Assembly (NCBI RefSeq): GCF_021390545.1
Contig: NZ_JAJUWR010000001.1
Coordinates: 124,001 to 188,000, forward strand
Length of the DNA stretch: 64,000 nucleotides
Direction: 5' to 3'
DNA from: Algoriphagus sp. AGSA1
GTDB lineage: Bacteria > Bacteroidota > Bacteroidia > Cytophagales > Cyclobacteriaceae
The notes below the pieces were generated by a model that saw only the letters and a program-made list of their open reading frames with translations, had not been told where the DNA came from and searched no databases. Position numbers and translations under genes: made by a program. This document shows, piece by piece, positions 1 to 9,712 of the stretch (the stretch's first letter is position 1; every line of letters starts with the position of its first letter).

Positions 1-185
1 AGTTGGCAACCTGCAACTGAATTGATTTGCCCGACTGCGGACATTATTGTCCGAACTTTTTCCATCCAAGAACGACCCTGACCCTTTGAATGCGGGTTTT
101 GGCCGATTTGGCATGGCATGAATGTGGACAGACAATTCTCTGACTCTTAATCTCTCTTCGTCAGACAGACTCTATCAACAAAACT

Positions 186-2546
186 ATGTGGATCAATTAC
201 TTTAAAATCGCCTATCGGAATCTACTTCGGAACAAGGGGTTCTCGCTGACCAATCTGCTTGGACTGAGCATAGGCTGTACCAGTGCGATATTTATTCTGC
301 TGTGGGTGTACGATGAACTTACCTATGACAAGTTTCATGAAAACTACGGGGAGATCTACCAGGTCATGGCACACCGGGACTACAACAATCAGATCTTTAC
401 CGATCAAAACATGGTGTTTCCGCTTGGTCCCGCCATTGAACAAGAGCTGCCGGAGGTAAAGCATGCGGTGGTTTCCACTTATCCCGAATCGCACATTTTG
501 TCAAATGGAGACCGTAAATTCCGGGAGAACGGGATCACAGCCAGTGAAAATTATTTTGAGGTGTTTTCCTGGCAGTTTCTGCAGGGAAATCCCAAAACGG
601 CGCTTCCTGATCCCAGTTCCATCGTGCTGACAGAATCATCTGCCAAAGCCCTTTTCGGAGAGGAAGACCCCCTGCATAAAACAGTGAAAATAGACAACTC
701 CCATGAATTGACAGTCACTGCTGTCCTCCAAGATCTTCCGGGAAACTCCACCTTTCAGTTTGACTACATCCACGCATTCAATCTTTCCGATGCAACACTG
801 ACCCGGGCGATGAGCAACTGGACCAGTTCGTCCTGGAATATTTTTGTGCAGACCGTACCGGGGACTGACCCGGAGATCTTGTCCGAAAAAATAAGTGAGC
901 TGAAGATTCAGAACAATCCCGGTGATAAGGGAATCAGTGAATACTTCGTCTTCCCGATGGCCAAGTGGAGACTCTATGGAGAGTTTAAGGAAGGAGTCAA
1001 CACCGGAGGGATGATCCAGTATGTACGGCTTTTTTTCTTTATCGCTGTGATCATACTCCTGATTGCCTGTGTCAATTTTATGAACCTTTCTACAGCCCGG
1101 TCCGAGCGCAGGGCAAAAGAAGTGGGGATCCGAAAAACACTGGGCTCGGACAAAAAACAACTGATTCTTCAGTTCTTTTTTGAATCTACCATTTTGACAG
1201 TAATGGCCTTCTTTTTATCAGTACTGGCTGTTTCCCTACTGATGCCCACATTCAATCAGCTGGTCGAAAAGTCCCTTTCCTTGGAGATCACTTCTTCTGT
1301 TTTTTTGATGATTGCCCTGGCAATCCTGCTCTTTACCGGAGTGATAGCAGGTAGCTATCCCGCCTTGTATCTTTCTTCGTTCAATCCGGTCAAGGTCCTG
1401 AAAGGGACTTTTCTAGTGGGTAAAAAAGCGGCTTTGCCCCGGAATATTCTCGTGGTGGCCCAGTTTGTGGTCTCTATACTGCTGATTTCCTGTACCCTGA
1501 TCATCTACCAACAAATCCAGCATATCAAAGACCGGGAAATGGGATATGATCCCAATAATCTCATCATGGTTTCCACTACAGATGACACCGGGAAAAACTT
1601 CGACGTAATCAAAGATGAACTCCTCAAGACCGGGACGATCCAAGCGGTGACCCGGACGTTTTCTCCCATTACCAGCATCTGGTGGAGATCTCCAGCGCCT
1701 GAGTGGGAAGGCAAACCCACCGATATGAATCTGCTGATGACTGGAATGAACTCAGATCTGGATTTTGCTGAAACGATAGGGGTCAGGATGCTTCAGGGCA
1801 CTGACTTCACCGGGATGCCGACCGATTCATCGGCTTTGATACTCAATTTGGCTGCCGTGGAGGCCATGGGACTGGAGGAACCCGTCGGGATGCAAATGAG
1901 ATACAACAATTCTACCTATACCGTCATCGGAGTCACAGACAATGTGGTCATGGATTCTCCATTCAAACCTGTAGATCCGATGATGATATTTTTTAATCCG
2001 GATCAAACCTACTCCATCAGCATACGGCTCAGGGAAGGGACGCAGGTACAGGCTGGATTACAGGCTGTAGAGGAAGTTTTTATGAAATACAATCCATCCG
2101 CACCCTTTGAATATCAGTTTGTGGATCAGGAATTCGGAAGGAAATTTTTGGCCGAGGAGCTGGCCAGTAAGATTACGACTATTTTCTCCGGTCTGGCGAT
2201 TTTCATCTGCTGTATCGGTTTGGCAGGACTTGCCTCTTTCACCATAGAAAAGCGTTTTCGTGAAATAGGCATCAGAAAAGTCTTGGGGGCTTCCATTTTC
2301 CAGGTTTTATTGCTGATTTCAAAGGATTTCCTCAAGCTGGTGCTGATTGCATTTTGTCTTGCGGTACCTTTTGCCTATTGGAAAATGGACCAATGGCTGG
2401 AAAGTTATACTTATCATATCAGTATCAGTCTCTGGGTCTTTGCAGGAGTGGGAGTGATGGTGATGATGCTGTCATTGGCAGTGGTCAGTCTGAATACCCT
2501 CAGAGCGGCTCTGGCCAATCCTGTGGACAGCCTGAAGAGTGAATAA
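186..2546 (+). CDS. MacB/FtsX-type ABC transporter permease, copy 1
   Basis: 786-residue inner-membrane protein. A first TM segment (about residues 20-42) is followed by a MacB-like periplasmic core, an FtsX block near 281-400 (motif EVGIRKTLG just after a TM), a second periplasmic region, and a C-terminal FtsX block from about 662 (motif EIGIRKVLGAS). It ends in NPVDSLKSE, the tail shared by this family. The duplicated core/FtsX layout is that of the long ADOP-like permeases common in Bacteroidota, thought to couple to MacB/LolD-type ATPases for export or stress-response functions; the substrate cannot be read from sequence. No ATPase gene is adjacent. The start is fixed by MW at the first codons, matching copies 2 and 3. 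It is in tandem with copies 2 and 3. Confidence 0.93.
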   Translation: MWINYFKIAYRNLLRNKGFSLTNLLGLSIGCTSAIFILLWVYDELTYDKFHENYGEIYQVMAHRDYNNQIFTDQNMVFPLGPAIEQELPEVKHAVVSTYPESHILSNGDRKFRENGITASENYFEVFSWQFLQGNPKTALPDPSSIVLTESSAKALFGEEDPLHKTVKIDNSHELTVTAVLQDLPGNSTFQFDYIHAFNLSDATLTRAMSNWTSSSWNIFVQTVPGTDPEILSEKISELKIQNNPGDKGISEYFVFPMAKWRLYGEFKEGVNTGGMIQYVRLFFFIAVIILLIACVNFMNLSTARSERRAKEVGIRKTLGSDKKQLILQFFFESTILTVMAFFLSVLAVSLLMPTFNQLVEKSLSLEITSSVFLMIALAILLFTGVIAGSYPALYLSSFNPVKVLKGTFLVGKKAALPRNILVVAQFVVSILLISCTLIIYQQIQHIKDREMGYDPNNLIMVSTTDDTGKNFDVIKDELLKTGTIQAVTRTFSPITSIWWRSPAPEWEGKPTDMNLLMTGMNSDLDFAETIGVRMLQGTDFTGMPTDSSALILNLAAVEAMGLEEPVGMQMRYNNSTYTVIGVTDNVVMDSPFKPVDPMMIFFNPDQTYSISIRLREGTQVQAGLQAVEEVFMKYNPSAPFEYQFVDQEFGRKFLAEELASKITTIFSGLAIFICCIGLAGLASFTIEKRFREIGIRKVLGASIFQVLLLISKDFLKLVLIAFCLAVPFAYWKMDQWLESYTYHISISLWVFAGVGVMVMMLSLAVVSLNTLRAALANPVDSLKSE

Positions 2547-2677
2547 TGGAACAAAGTAAATGTGTCAAGTAATAGGAAACTGAGTGGAGCATGCGCCTTG
2601 GAGCCTCCCAATCTTGCAACTTTAGAATCCGCTCAGAACAGACAAGCCATTGCCTCCTTTAAATTCTCATAGAGATC

Positions 2678-5086
2678 ATGTGGAAAAACTATCTTAAAAT
2701 CGCCTTTCGAAACCTAAGGAAAAACAAATTGTTTTCCCTGCTGAATATTTCCGGCCTTTCTATAGGAATGGCCGTCTGTATCCTAATCATGCTGTTTGTG
2801 AGCTACGAGCGGGATTTTGACGGGATCCATACCAAAAACATCTACCGGCTCAACGAGGTGCAGAAGTGGGAAGGCATGGTGGCTCCCCAGAATGTAGCAC
2901 TGTCCATGTTTCCCATGGGGCCCACATTACAGGAAGAGTTTTCCGAGATCCTCAATTACGTCAGGGTCAGGGAAGGTGGGGAGTTGAGACTTCTCCGGGA
3001 TGATACACCCTTGATATTGGAGAGGAACTTCTGGGCGGATTCTTCTTTTTTCCGGATTTTTGATTTCAGACTGATTGAGGGAAACCCAGCTACAGCCCTG
3101 GCCGAACCCAAAAGTCTAGTCTTGACAGAGAAAAAGGCGAAACAGATTTTCGGAGACCAGTCCCCTATGGGCAAGGTGCTGACAGTAGCCGAACAGGACA
3201 GCGCCTATTTTACAGTCACCGGAATTGTGGCAGATATCCCGGAAAACTCCCATCTGAGATTTGATGGTCTGACCTCTTTCAGTACCTATGTGGGACCTCA
3301 GCATATGGAAAACTGGGGTGGCAATTGGTTGACCACCTATCTGGAACTCACACCTGGTGCTGATCTTTCAGCTTTGGAAGCCAAGTTTCCGGATTACCTC
3401 CTTTCACATATGGGGGAGGAAAGGGCCAAGGGATACGAGCTTTTCCTGCAGCCTCTCAGGGAGGTTCATGCGGGCTCCACTGACATTACCCATGACTACA
3501 TCAATTACCAAAAATTTGACGGAACCTACACCCGGATATTTTTCTACATCGCGCTGATTGTGCTGTTCATCGCCGGGATCAATTTTGTCAACCTTTCCTC
3601 CGCCAAGTCCATCAGCCGCGCAATGGAAATCGGGGTGCGCAAAGCTTCCGGAGCTTTGAAATCCCAGTTGTATTTTCAGTTTATCAGCGAGTCGATCCTG
3701 ATCAGTACACTGGCGATGATGCTTGCTGTGATCATGGTCTATCTGTCTTTGCCTTATCTCAATGAGTTCAGCCAGCGAAAGCTTGAATTTCCGTTGTTTA
3801 GCGACCCGATCGTTTTGACATCTCTGATTTTTGGCGCGGTTGCCGTGGGAATACTCTCAGGAATATACCCAGCGGTGTATCTGTCAAACTTTCATCCGGT
3901 CAAAGTCCTGAAAGGTTCGCCGGTGTCAGGAAAGCGAAAGTCCGATTTCCGAAATGCACTGGTCGTTGTCCAGTTTAGCTGTGCCATTTTCCTGATCATT
4001 TCGACCTTCTTTGCCACTCGGCAAGTGCGTTTCATGCAGGAGAAAGACCTAGGGTTTTCGCATGATCAGGTTGTTACGCTTCCAATGGGAGGGCGCTATT
4101 CCCCGAGGTACGATGTGTTGAAAGAAAAACTGCTTTCCAATACCCTGATTGAAAATGTGACCGCATCGGGTCAGCGTCTAGGCAATAATCTACACCAGTC
4201 GGGAATAACTTTTCATGGGAATGGACCTGCCAGAAGCCTTACCACCTCAAGGGTAGTTGTGGATCATGATTTTCTGGACGTTTATCAGATCGAACTGATC
4301 GCCGGCAGGAATTTCAGGGATGACGAAGCGGATTATGGAAAGGCCTATATTATCAACGAGTCACTTGCTCAGGAACTGTTGGAGGATGTAGGGGAAGTCA
4401 AGCCCATCGAATCTCTGATCGGTCACAGATTTGGCTTTAGCGGGATGGACTCTGCTGCGCAGATCGTCGGTATCGTACGGGATTTTAATTTTAATTCCCT
4501 GCATCACAAGATCGAGACGCTCACGCTTTTTAACCATAAACAGTGGGGCTATGACGAAGTCTCTGTGAAGATAAGCGGAAATCGGACTGCCGAAGCTCTC
4601 GCTCATATCGAATCAGTCTGGAGTGAGGTGATCCCGGAGCGGGATTTTGATTATGAATTTTTGGATGACCACTTTACTGAACTGTACCGTGCAGACCGTA
4701 CTGTAAACGCAATAGTCGGAATGCTGACCTTGCTGTCGATCCTGATTTCCTGCCTGGGACTCTTTGGACTTGCGACCTTCACCACTGAGCTGAGGATAAA
4801 GGAAATCGGTATCCGTAAGGTGCTCGGAGCCTCGGTAGGCGGGGTGGCAGCGATCCTTTCCAAAGATTTTGTCAAACTGGTACTGGTCGCTCTTGTCATT
4901 GCTGTTCCTGTATCCTGGTATCTGGTGGATCGCTGGATTCAGGATTTTGCCTATAGGATCGATATTGATTGGTGGGTGTTTTTGGTTGCGGGCCTGGCGG
5001 CTGTGTTGATTGCCTTGCTTACCGTGAGTTCACAGGCGATCAAAGCGGCTTTGATGAACCCGGTAGACAGTCTGAGAAACGAATGA
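2678..5086 (+). CDS. MacB/FtsX-type ABC transporter permease, copy 2
   Basis: 802-residue paralogue of the preceding gene with the same order: TM near 18-42, MacB-like periplasmic core, FtsX block around 285 (MEIGVRKASG), second periplasmic domain, and FtsX block around 678 (EIGIRKVLGAS), ending NPVDSLRNE. It starts MWKNYLKIAFRNL, almost the same opening as copy 4, which supports the start. It is 131 bp downstream of copy 1 and 83 bp upstream of copy 3. The gaps are long enough that each may have its own promoter, but a common transcript is possible. Substrate unknown; no ATPase partner is encoded in the window. Confidence 0.93.
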   Translation: MWKNYLKIAFRNLRKNKLFSLLNISGLSIGMAVCILIMLFVSYERDFDGIHTKNIYRLNEVQKWEGMVAPQNVALSMFPMGPTLQEEFSEILNYVRVREGGELRLLRDDTPLILERNFWADSSFFRIFDFRLIEGNPATALAEPKSLVLTEKKAKQIFGDQSPMGKVLTVAEQDSAYFTVTGIVADIPENSHLRFDGLTSFSTYVGPQHMENWGGNWLTTYLELTPGADLSALEAKFPDYLLSHMGEERAKGYELFLQPLREVHAGSTDITHDYINYQKFDGTYTRIFFYIALIVLFIAGINFVNLSSAKSISRAMEIGVRKASGALKSQLYFQFISESILISTLAMMLAVIMVYLSLPYLNEFSQRKLEFPLFSDPIVLTSLIFGAVAVGILSGIYPAVYLSNFHPVKVLKGSPVSGKRKSDFRNALVVVQFSCAIFLIISTFFATRQVRFMQEKDLGFSHDQVVTLPMGGRYSPRYDVLKEKLLSNTLIENVTASGQRLGNNLHQSGITFHGNGPARSLTTSRVVVDHDFLDVYQIELIAGRNFRDDEADYGKAYIINESLAQELLEDVGEVKPIESLIGHRFGFSGMDSAAQIVGIVRDFNFNSLHHKIETLTLFNHKQWGYDEVSVKISGNRTAEALAHIESVWSEVIPERDFDYEFLDDHFTELYRADRTVNAIVGMLTLLSILISCLGLFGLATFTTELRIKEIGIRKVLGASVGGVAAILSKDFVKLVLVALVIAVPVSWYLVDRWIQDFAYRIDIDWWVFLVAGLAAVLIALLTVSSQAIKAALMNPVDSLRNE

Positions 5087-5169
5087 GCAGTAGCAATTCA
5101 GCATCAAGAAGCAAGAGGGCCTTGATCCGAAACACAAGATAAAAACAATCCCTTTAAACCCCATGCACC

Positions 5170-7584
5170 ATGTGGAGCAACCTGACTAAAGTATCGATAA
5201 GAAACCTGCTCAAGCATAAGTCGCTTACCCTGATCAATGTATCTGGCATGGCGGTGGCGCTCACGGCGTGCATGCTGATTGGACTATACATTTTTGACGA
5301 GTTGCAGGTGGATTCCCGACTGGCGGATGGAGACCGTATCGTGCGGGTATCGACTAAGGTGGAATCCACCGACTGGGCAGGAACTCCCGCACCTCTCTCC
5401 TTAGGCCTGTCTGAGGATTTTGCTGAGGTAGAGGCGAGCGCCCGGTTGATGAAGTTTCCGGAGCTGGATCAGATGCTGCTTCGCTATGAGTCAGGGTCGG
5501 AAGTGAAGCAGTTTTACGAATCCAGGGGTTATTATGCCGATTCAACATTTTTTGAAGTCGTGGCCTTCCCGCTGCTCAAGGGGGACGCTTCCAGGGCTCT
5601 AAGGACACCATCCGGCATCGTGATTTCCTCCCAATTGGCAGACAAGATCTTTGGGGATGAAGATCCCATCAATAAACCCTTGACAGTAGGCTTGCCTTTT
5701 GGGGACTTTGACTATACAGTGACGGGCGTCTTTGATGCCGACTTTGCCAATTCCCATATCGATGCCAATTTTTTCCTTACCATGGAAAACCAGGACTTTG
5801 GCCGTATTATCAGTCAATGGACTAACTGGGCCAGCAACAATATCTTCTATACTTACATCAAACTCAGACCTGATGTTGACCATGACCTGTTTGAGCAAAA
5901 GGTAAACAGTTACTTTGTGGTGAAAGCCGCTCAGGATATGAAAGCGATGGGAATCACGAAGACCATATTTTTCCAACCCTTTCGTGATATCTACCTGAAG
6001 TCTTACGCCGAATATGAGCTCGGGCGCAAGGGCAACCTGGGCAATCTTTACATCTTTGGCACAATCGCCCTGTTTATTCTGCTGATTGCCTGCATCAACT
6101 TTATGAATCTGACCACGGCCCGCTCGGAGCGTAGGGCCAGGGAGGTTGGTATTCGAAAGCTCCTGGGTGCTGACCGCACTGCACTGATGGGACAGTTTCT
6201 CACAGAATCGGTGATGGTGGCCCTGATAGGATTGTTGATTGCCGCGGCCCTGGTTCCTTTGGTTTTACCAGTGTTTGGAGAGATGATCGGCCGGAATATT
6301 ACAGGTCATGTCCACTGGACTCCTTGGACTGCTTCCTTGATTTTGTGTATTGTGGCAGGTGTGCTGGCTGGGATGTATCCGGCATTCTTTCTTTCCGGCT
6401 TCAAGCCCGTTGCGATCCTAAAAGGCCGGTTTATGGGTAAGATCTCCGGTATATCCCTTCGTGAGGTCTTGGTGGTCGTACAGTTTTGTATCTCAGCCTG
6501 TCTGATCCTGATGGTTTTTGTGATCAAAAGCCAGATGAATTTTGTCCGGACTCAGGATCTGGGCTTTGACAAGGAGCAGCAGATCATCCTTCCTCTCCGA
6601 AGCGAAAAGGCCATCCAGAGCTTTGATGCGATGAAAAATAGCCTGACTCAAGGTTCACAGTTCAAATCCGTAACCAGGGCCTCGACCTATCCGGGGGTAG
6701 AATCTCTGGAAGATATGCTGTACTACACTGACGGAAAGACCAGCGAAGATGTCGTACATATCCGCCATTCCTATGTAGGTGATGATTTTATTGAAACCCT
6801 GGGGTTTGATCTGCTAGCCGGACAGAGCTTCACGCAGGCATTGACTACGGACCGGCCGCTGATCATTCTCAATGAGTCGGCAGTGAAGGCCTTGGGGTAC
6901 GAGGTGGAGGAGTCGATTGGAAAAAGAATCCACTATGATTGGCGCGGGGAAACGGTGACGCTGGAGATACATGGGGTGGTGAGGGACTTTCACTTCCAAA
7001 GTCTGCATCGGGAGATAGAGCCCTTCGGATTCAGAAATGGCGCGAATGGCGGCTATTTGATCGCGAAATTTTCCCCGGGAGCGACTGGTGAGGCCCTGAC
7101 GGCGGCACGCAAGGCTTGGGAGGCGGCGCAGATTGCAGAGCCCTTTACCTTTTCATTTCTTGATCAGGACTTTCAGCGCAACTATGAGCGTGAGGAGCGT
7201 ACCTCTAATATCATTGTCTCTTTTGCGTTTTTGGCTTTGTTTATCGCCTGTTTGGGTCTATATGGACTCACTGCGTTTATGACCGAGTTGAAGACCAAGG
7301 AGATCGGCATCCGCAAGACACTGGGAGCAAGTGACTGGAGCATCATAAGCCTGCTGTCCAAGGATATCGGGAAAACGGTCCTGTTGGCAGTGATTATGTC
7401 TGTGCCGATTGGAATATACCTTTCAAAAAGCTGGCTTGCCAACTTTGCCTTTCAGATCCAGGTGGAGTGGTGGTACTTCCTGTTGGCGGGACTGGTTGCT
7501 CTGATTATAGCCATGCTGACGGTAAGCTTCCAGTCGCTCAAGGCTGCATTTATGAATCCGGTGGAGAGCCTGAAGAGCGAGTGA
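5170..7584 (+). CDS. MacB/FtsX-type ABC transporter permease, copy 3
   Basis: 804-residue third tandem paralogue. N-terminal TM, MacB-like core, FtsX block from about residue 294 (REVGIRKLLGAD), and C-terminal FtsX block from about 679 (KEIGIRKTLGAS), ending NPVESLKSE. It is richer in charged and G/C-ending codons than copies 1 and 2, suggesting the three are old duplicates rather than recent copies. Just after its stop lies an AGTATCAAGA repeat and then a MITE-like insertion. Inner-membrane location is certain from the hydrophobic segments; the transported substrate is not known. Confidence 0.93.
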   Translation: MWSNLTKVSIRNLLKHKSLTLINVSGMAVALTACMLIGLYIFDELQVDSRLADGDRIVRVSTKVESTDWAGTPAPLSLGLSEDFAEVEASARLMKFPELDQMLLRYESGSEVKQFYESRGYYADSTFFEVVAFPLLKGDASRALRTPSGIVISSQLADKIFGDEDPINKPLTVGLPFGDFDYTVTGVFDADFANSHIDANFFLTMENQDFGRIISQWTNWASNNIFYTYIKLRPDVDHDLFEQKVNSYFVVKAAQDMKAMGITKTIFFQPFRDIYLKSYAEYELGRKGNLGNLYIFGTIALFILLIACINFMNLTTARSERRAREVGIRKLLGADRTALMGQFLTESVMVALIGLLIAAALVPLVLPVFGEMIGRNITGHVHWTPWTASLILCIVAGVLAGMYPAFFLSGFKPVAILKGRFMGKISGISLREVLVVVQFCISACLILMVFVIKSQMNFVRTQDLGFDKEQQIILPLRSEKAIQSFDAMKNSLTQGSQFKSVTRASTYPGVESLEDMLYYTDGKTSEDVVHIRHSYVGDDFIETLGFDLLAGQSFTQALTTDRPLIILNESAVKALGYEVEESIGKRIHYDWRGETVTLEIHGVVRDFHFQSLHREIEPFGFRNGANGGYLIAKFSPGATGEALTAARKAWEAAQIAEPFTFSFLDQDFQRNYEREERTSNIIVSFAFLALFIACLGLYGLTAFMTELKTKEIGIRKTLGASDWSIISLLSKDIGKTVLLAVIMSVPIGIYLSKSWLANFAFQIQVEWWYFLLAGLVALIIAMLTVSFQSLKAAFMNPVESLKSE

Positions 7585-7613
7585 TGAGAGTAAATTAGTA
7601 TCAAGACATAAGT

Positions 7614-7919
7614 AGGGCTTGCTGAAAAAGTCTCAGCTATACCAGGCTTGCCTGCTCTCAGGGAGGCGAGCCTACCGGACAGGAAGGTTCAAGGCGGTCG
7701 AGTGATGATGTTTGCTTATACTTCGAATGATTCCAACTTAGAAGATGGTATGGCTGAGGCTAGCTGGAAAATCTCAGTTATGGGTTTGTCTGATGCATGG
7801 ATAAAGACCTTTTACCCTCAAAAAGCTTGCACTTGCTGAAAAACTCTTCTCATAAAAAGAATGTCAATCATTCAGAATTATAGTTTTTGATTAATTAGTA
7901 GCGTTTTTCAACATGCCCT
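7614..7919. mobile_element. MITE-like non-autonomous element with terminal inverted repeats and 4-bp target duplication
   Basis: The left end begins AGGGCTTGCTGAAAAAG. The right end, read on the other strand, begins AGGGCATGTTGAAAAAC, so about 14 of the first 16 bases match. The flanks immediately outside are AAGT at 7610-7613 and AAGT at 7920-7923, as expected of a 4-bp target-site duplication. A second copy of the end motif (CTTGCTGAAAAACTC) lies inside near 7833, and an imperfect AGGCTTGCCT hairpin lies near 7653-7682. No transposase is encoded, so this is a non-autonomous element or the joined ends of a deleted IS. The family is not assigned. Confidence 0.6.
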
Positions 7920-7923
7920 AAGT

Positions 7924-8039
7924 ATCAAGATTATAGAGCCGGGATTTAAGAATCCAGAACCAAGATCCCTAGGGTATTTCAGTGCGAACGACGGACGAGT
8001 TCCACAAACTTGAAAATTGATTTCATACCTTTTCATTCC
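7924..8039. other. Intergenic stretch between MITE and HEPN cassette
   Basis: Holds further CAAGA-type repeat units (TCAAGATTATAGAGCC, then AAGAATCCAGAACCAAGAT). It joins the 3' end of permease copy 3 to the 3' end of the minus-strand HEPN cassette. No gene is supported here. Confidence 0.4.
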
Positions 8040-8714
8040 TTATTTCCGAAACATATGGAATTTTCCAAGCACATCGGGAAGACCATCCTTTTTACTGTTT
8101 CGGGCATAGATCTGACCGCAACAGTCCAAAATAAGGTTCAGTATGGCATCGTCCATATTGTGATTTTCGGAAATATTCCTGGGGATTTCTGCGTCCTTAG
8201 AGGTGGATGATCCCCAATGCAAAATAAGATACAGTAGATCAGGAAGAGAATATTTTTCAAAAATATTACGTAGAAAGTGCCAAGGATCAATTTCCGGCAT
8301 CAACCTGTTTGTTTCCGGAAGAAAAGGGAATGTTTCTGTCGGGTGGCTTCCGGTTTCCGTTTTCCGATTAGCTTGACCAACTAATGGCTCAACAGAAGGC
8401 TCGTTTCGGATAAGATGTGCTGCATGGAGAAGTCGGGAAAAATCATTGACAAAAACATTGACACCTTCTTGGGGATCCCAATAGGCAACGCTGCTTTTTC
8501 CTTTTACAGAAAGAGAGAGTGTCTCAAGGAGGTAATGGGCTTCATAAATGGTATAGCGGTCTTTGAAGAAATGTAGGATATAGTCCAAAGGAGCGAACTG
8601 CTGCCCAGGTGGAATAGCATCTGGTAAAGGGTATCTGACTATCGGAAAGCGATCTTTCGCTTCCATAGCCTGAGTTGACTTCTGCGTGAGGTTGTAATCG
8701 ATGACAAAGTGCAT
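8040..8714 (-). CDS. Hypothetical protein, paralogue of the first gene in the HEPN cassette
   Basis: 224 residues, no signal peptide or TM segment, predicted cytosolic. Not recognised as any named family. It shares a pattern with the 199-residue product at 9709-10308: an aliphatic SAHYL/AAHLI helix followed by an EP dipeptide (FSRLLHAAHLIRNEP here, FLKLIYSAHYLYEN there), then an LP...DPW/NPW turn leading into an amphipathic helix (FLRNIFEKYSL against VLKRFFLKKSL). The two therefore look like diverged paralogues. It is the third gene of a minus-strand cassette, 26 bp after the HEPN gene. Function unknown. Confidence 0.75.
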   Translation of the reverse strand: MHFVIDYNLTQKSTQAMEAKDRFPIVRYPLPDAIPPGQQFAPLDYILHFFKDRYTIYEAHYLLETLSLSVKGKSSVAYWDPQEGVNVFVNDFSRLLHAAHLIRNEPSVEPLVGQANRKTETGSHPTETFPFLPETNRLMPEIDPWHFLRNIFEKYSLPDLLYLILHWGSSTSKDAEIPRNISENHNMDDAILNLILDCCGQIYARNSKKDGLPDVLGKFHMFRK

Positions 8715-8740
8715 AATGTGAAAACCTTGGAAGGGTTTTT

Positions 8741-9712
8741 CTATTCGATTGCGGAATTCAGCTCGAATTTCTTTCGCTCCTCAGCGCATAATCCCAATAA
8801 TGTGCCCAAGCATTCGTTGATTTCATTTTCTGTGCTATCCGCCACTTTATAAGAGCCATTGTATCGAGCCTTGCAATACGCTCCGTCCAAAACGGAAAGC
8901 GCCTCTTCCTTACCGCTAAATAAATCGGATAGCTCAGGGATATACTTCGAGCACAGTCTTAGTAGAACCTTTAGCTCATGGGTCTTCTTCTCTAGTTTTT
9001 CCCATGCCACCAACAGCCCTCTTAATGCCAACTCGGCGGATTGATGTAGAAAAAACAACTTCATTTCAGAAGAGGTAGTTTGTGCTATACGGAAGAACTC
9101 CTCAGATTTTTCAAGACTTTGGTTGAGGCGGGCCAAGGCAGCAGCCTTGATGGTTTGGAGGTTTTCATCGGAAACCTGAGGCAATCCTTCAAACGCTTTT
9201 TCGAGATATACAGGGGATGAAGAAAGGATTTTTTCCAGGAAGAATGGGGTTCCATCGGCCATGCACTTTGTCAAATAACCTACATTGATGCAGTGGATTT
9301 GATAGGAGGGTCTGTCCTTTAGGAGCAGACCGATCACCGCTTCAATCTGATCATGCTCGCCTGGGGTATGAAAGGGGAGTAAGACATACAGATCACTTGT
9401 GTTTTTGTTTTCGTGCAGATAAATAGCCTTGGGGCACAGCAGTATTTTCAGTGCGTCGCAAAGAATCTGGGACTCCTTTTTGTCTTGGGGGGCATTTGCC
9501 AAACCTTGGTTCACCTTCATGCCATAACGGATATAGGCCATCAGCATTTCCCAGAAATACAGGTTGTTTTCCACTTCTTCAGAAGTGTCCAGTTGCTGGA
9601 CAGAATAGATGACAGAGCTTTTGTGGAGATCCCACAATATATTCTTAATGGATTCCTCGCTATAGCTTTCAAAGAGTTCAAATGGTTCGAAGTCAAAGGC
9701 AGTAGGTATCAT
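8741..9712 (-). CDS. HEPN-domain protein with degenerate nucleotidyltransferase-like N-terminal region
   Basis: 323 residues. The C-terminal ~125 residues carry the HEPN signature: HQSAELALRGLL, then KKTHELKVLL, then a closing ARYNGSY helix, as in MNT/HEPN pairs. The N-terminal half (DLYVLLPF ... FFLEKILSSSPVYLE) resembles a decayed MNT nucleotidyltransferase: the spacing and final LE..I...PVYL segment are kept, but no GS...DxD catalytic motif is visible. No R-x4-6-H RNase motif of toxic HEPN proteins was found either. It may therefore be a structural or RNA-binding protein rather than a toxin. Its start overlaps the stop of the upstream gene by 4 bases, so the two are translationally coupled. 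Confidence 0.85.
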   Translation of the reverse strand: MIPTAFDFEPFELFESYSEESIKNILWDLHKSSVIYSVQQLDTSEEVENNLYFWEMLMAYIRYGMKVNQGLANAPQDKKESQILCDALKILLCPKAIYLHENKNTSDLYVLLPFHTPGEHDQIEAVIGLLLKDRPSYQIHCINVGYLTKCMADGTPFFLEKILSSSPVYLEKAFEGLPQVSDENLQTIKAAALARLNQSLEKSEEFFRIAQTTSSEMKLFFLHQSAELALRGLLVAWEKLEKKTHELKVLLRLCSKYIPELSDLFSGKEEALSVLDGAYCKARYNGSYKVADSTENEINECLGTLLGLCAEERKKFELNSAIE

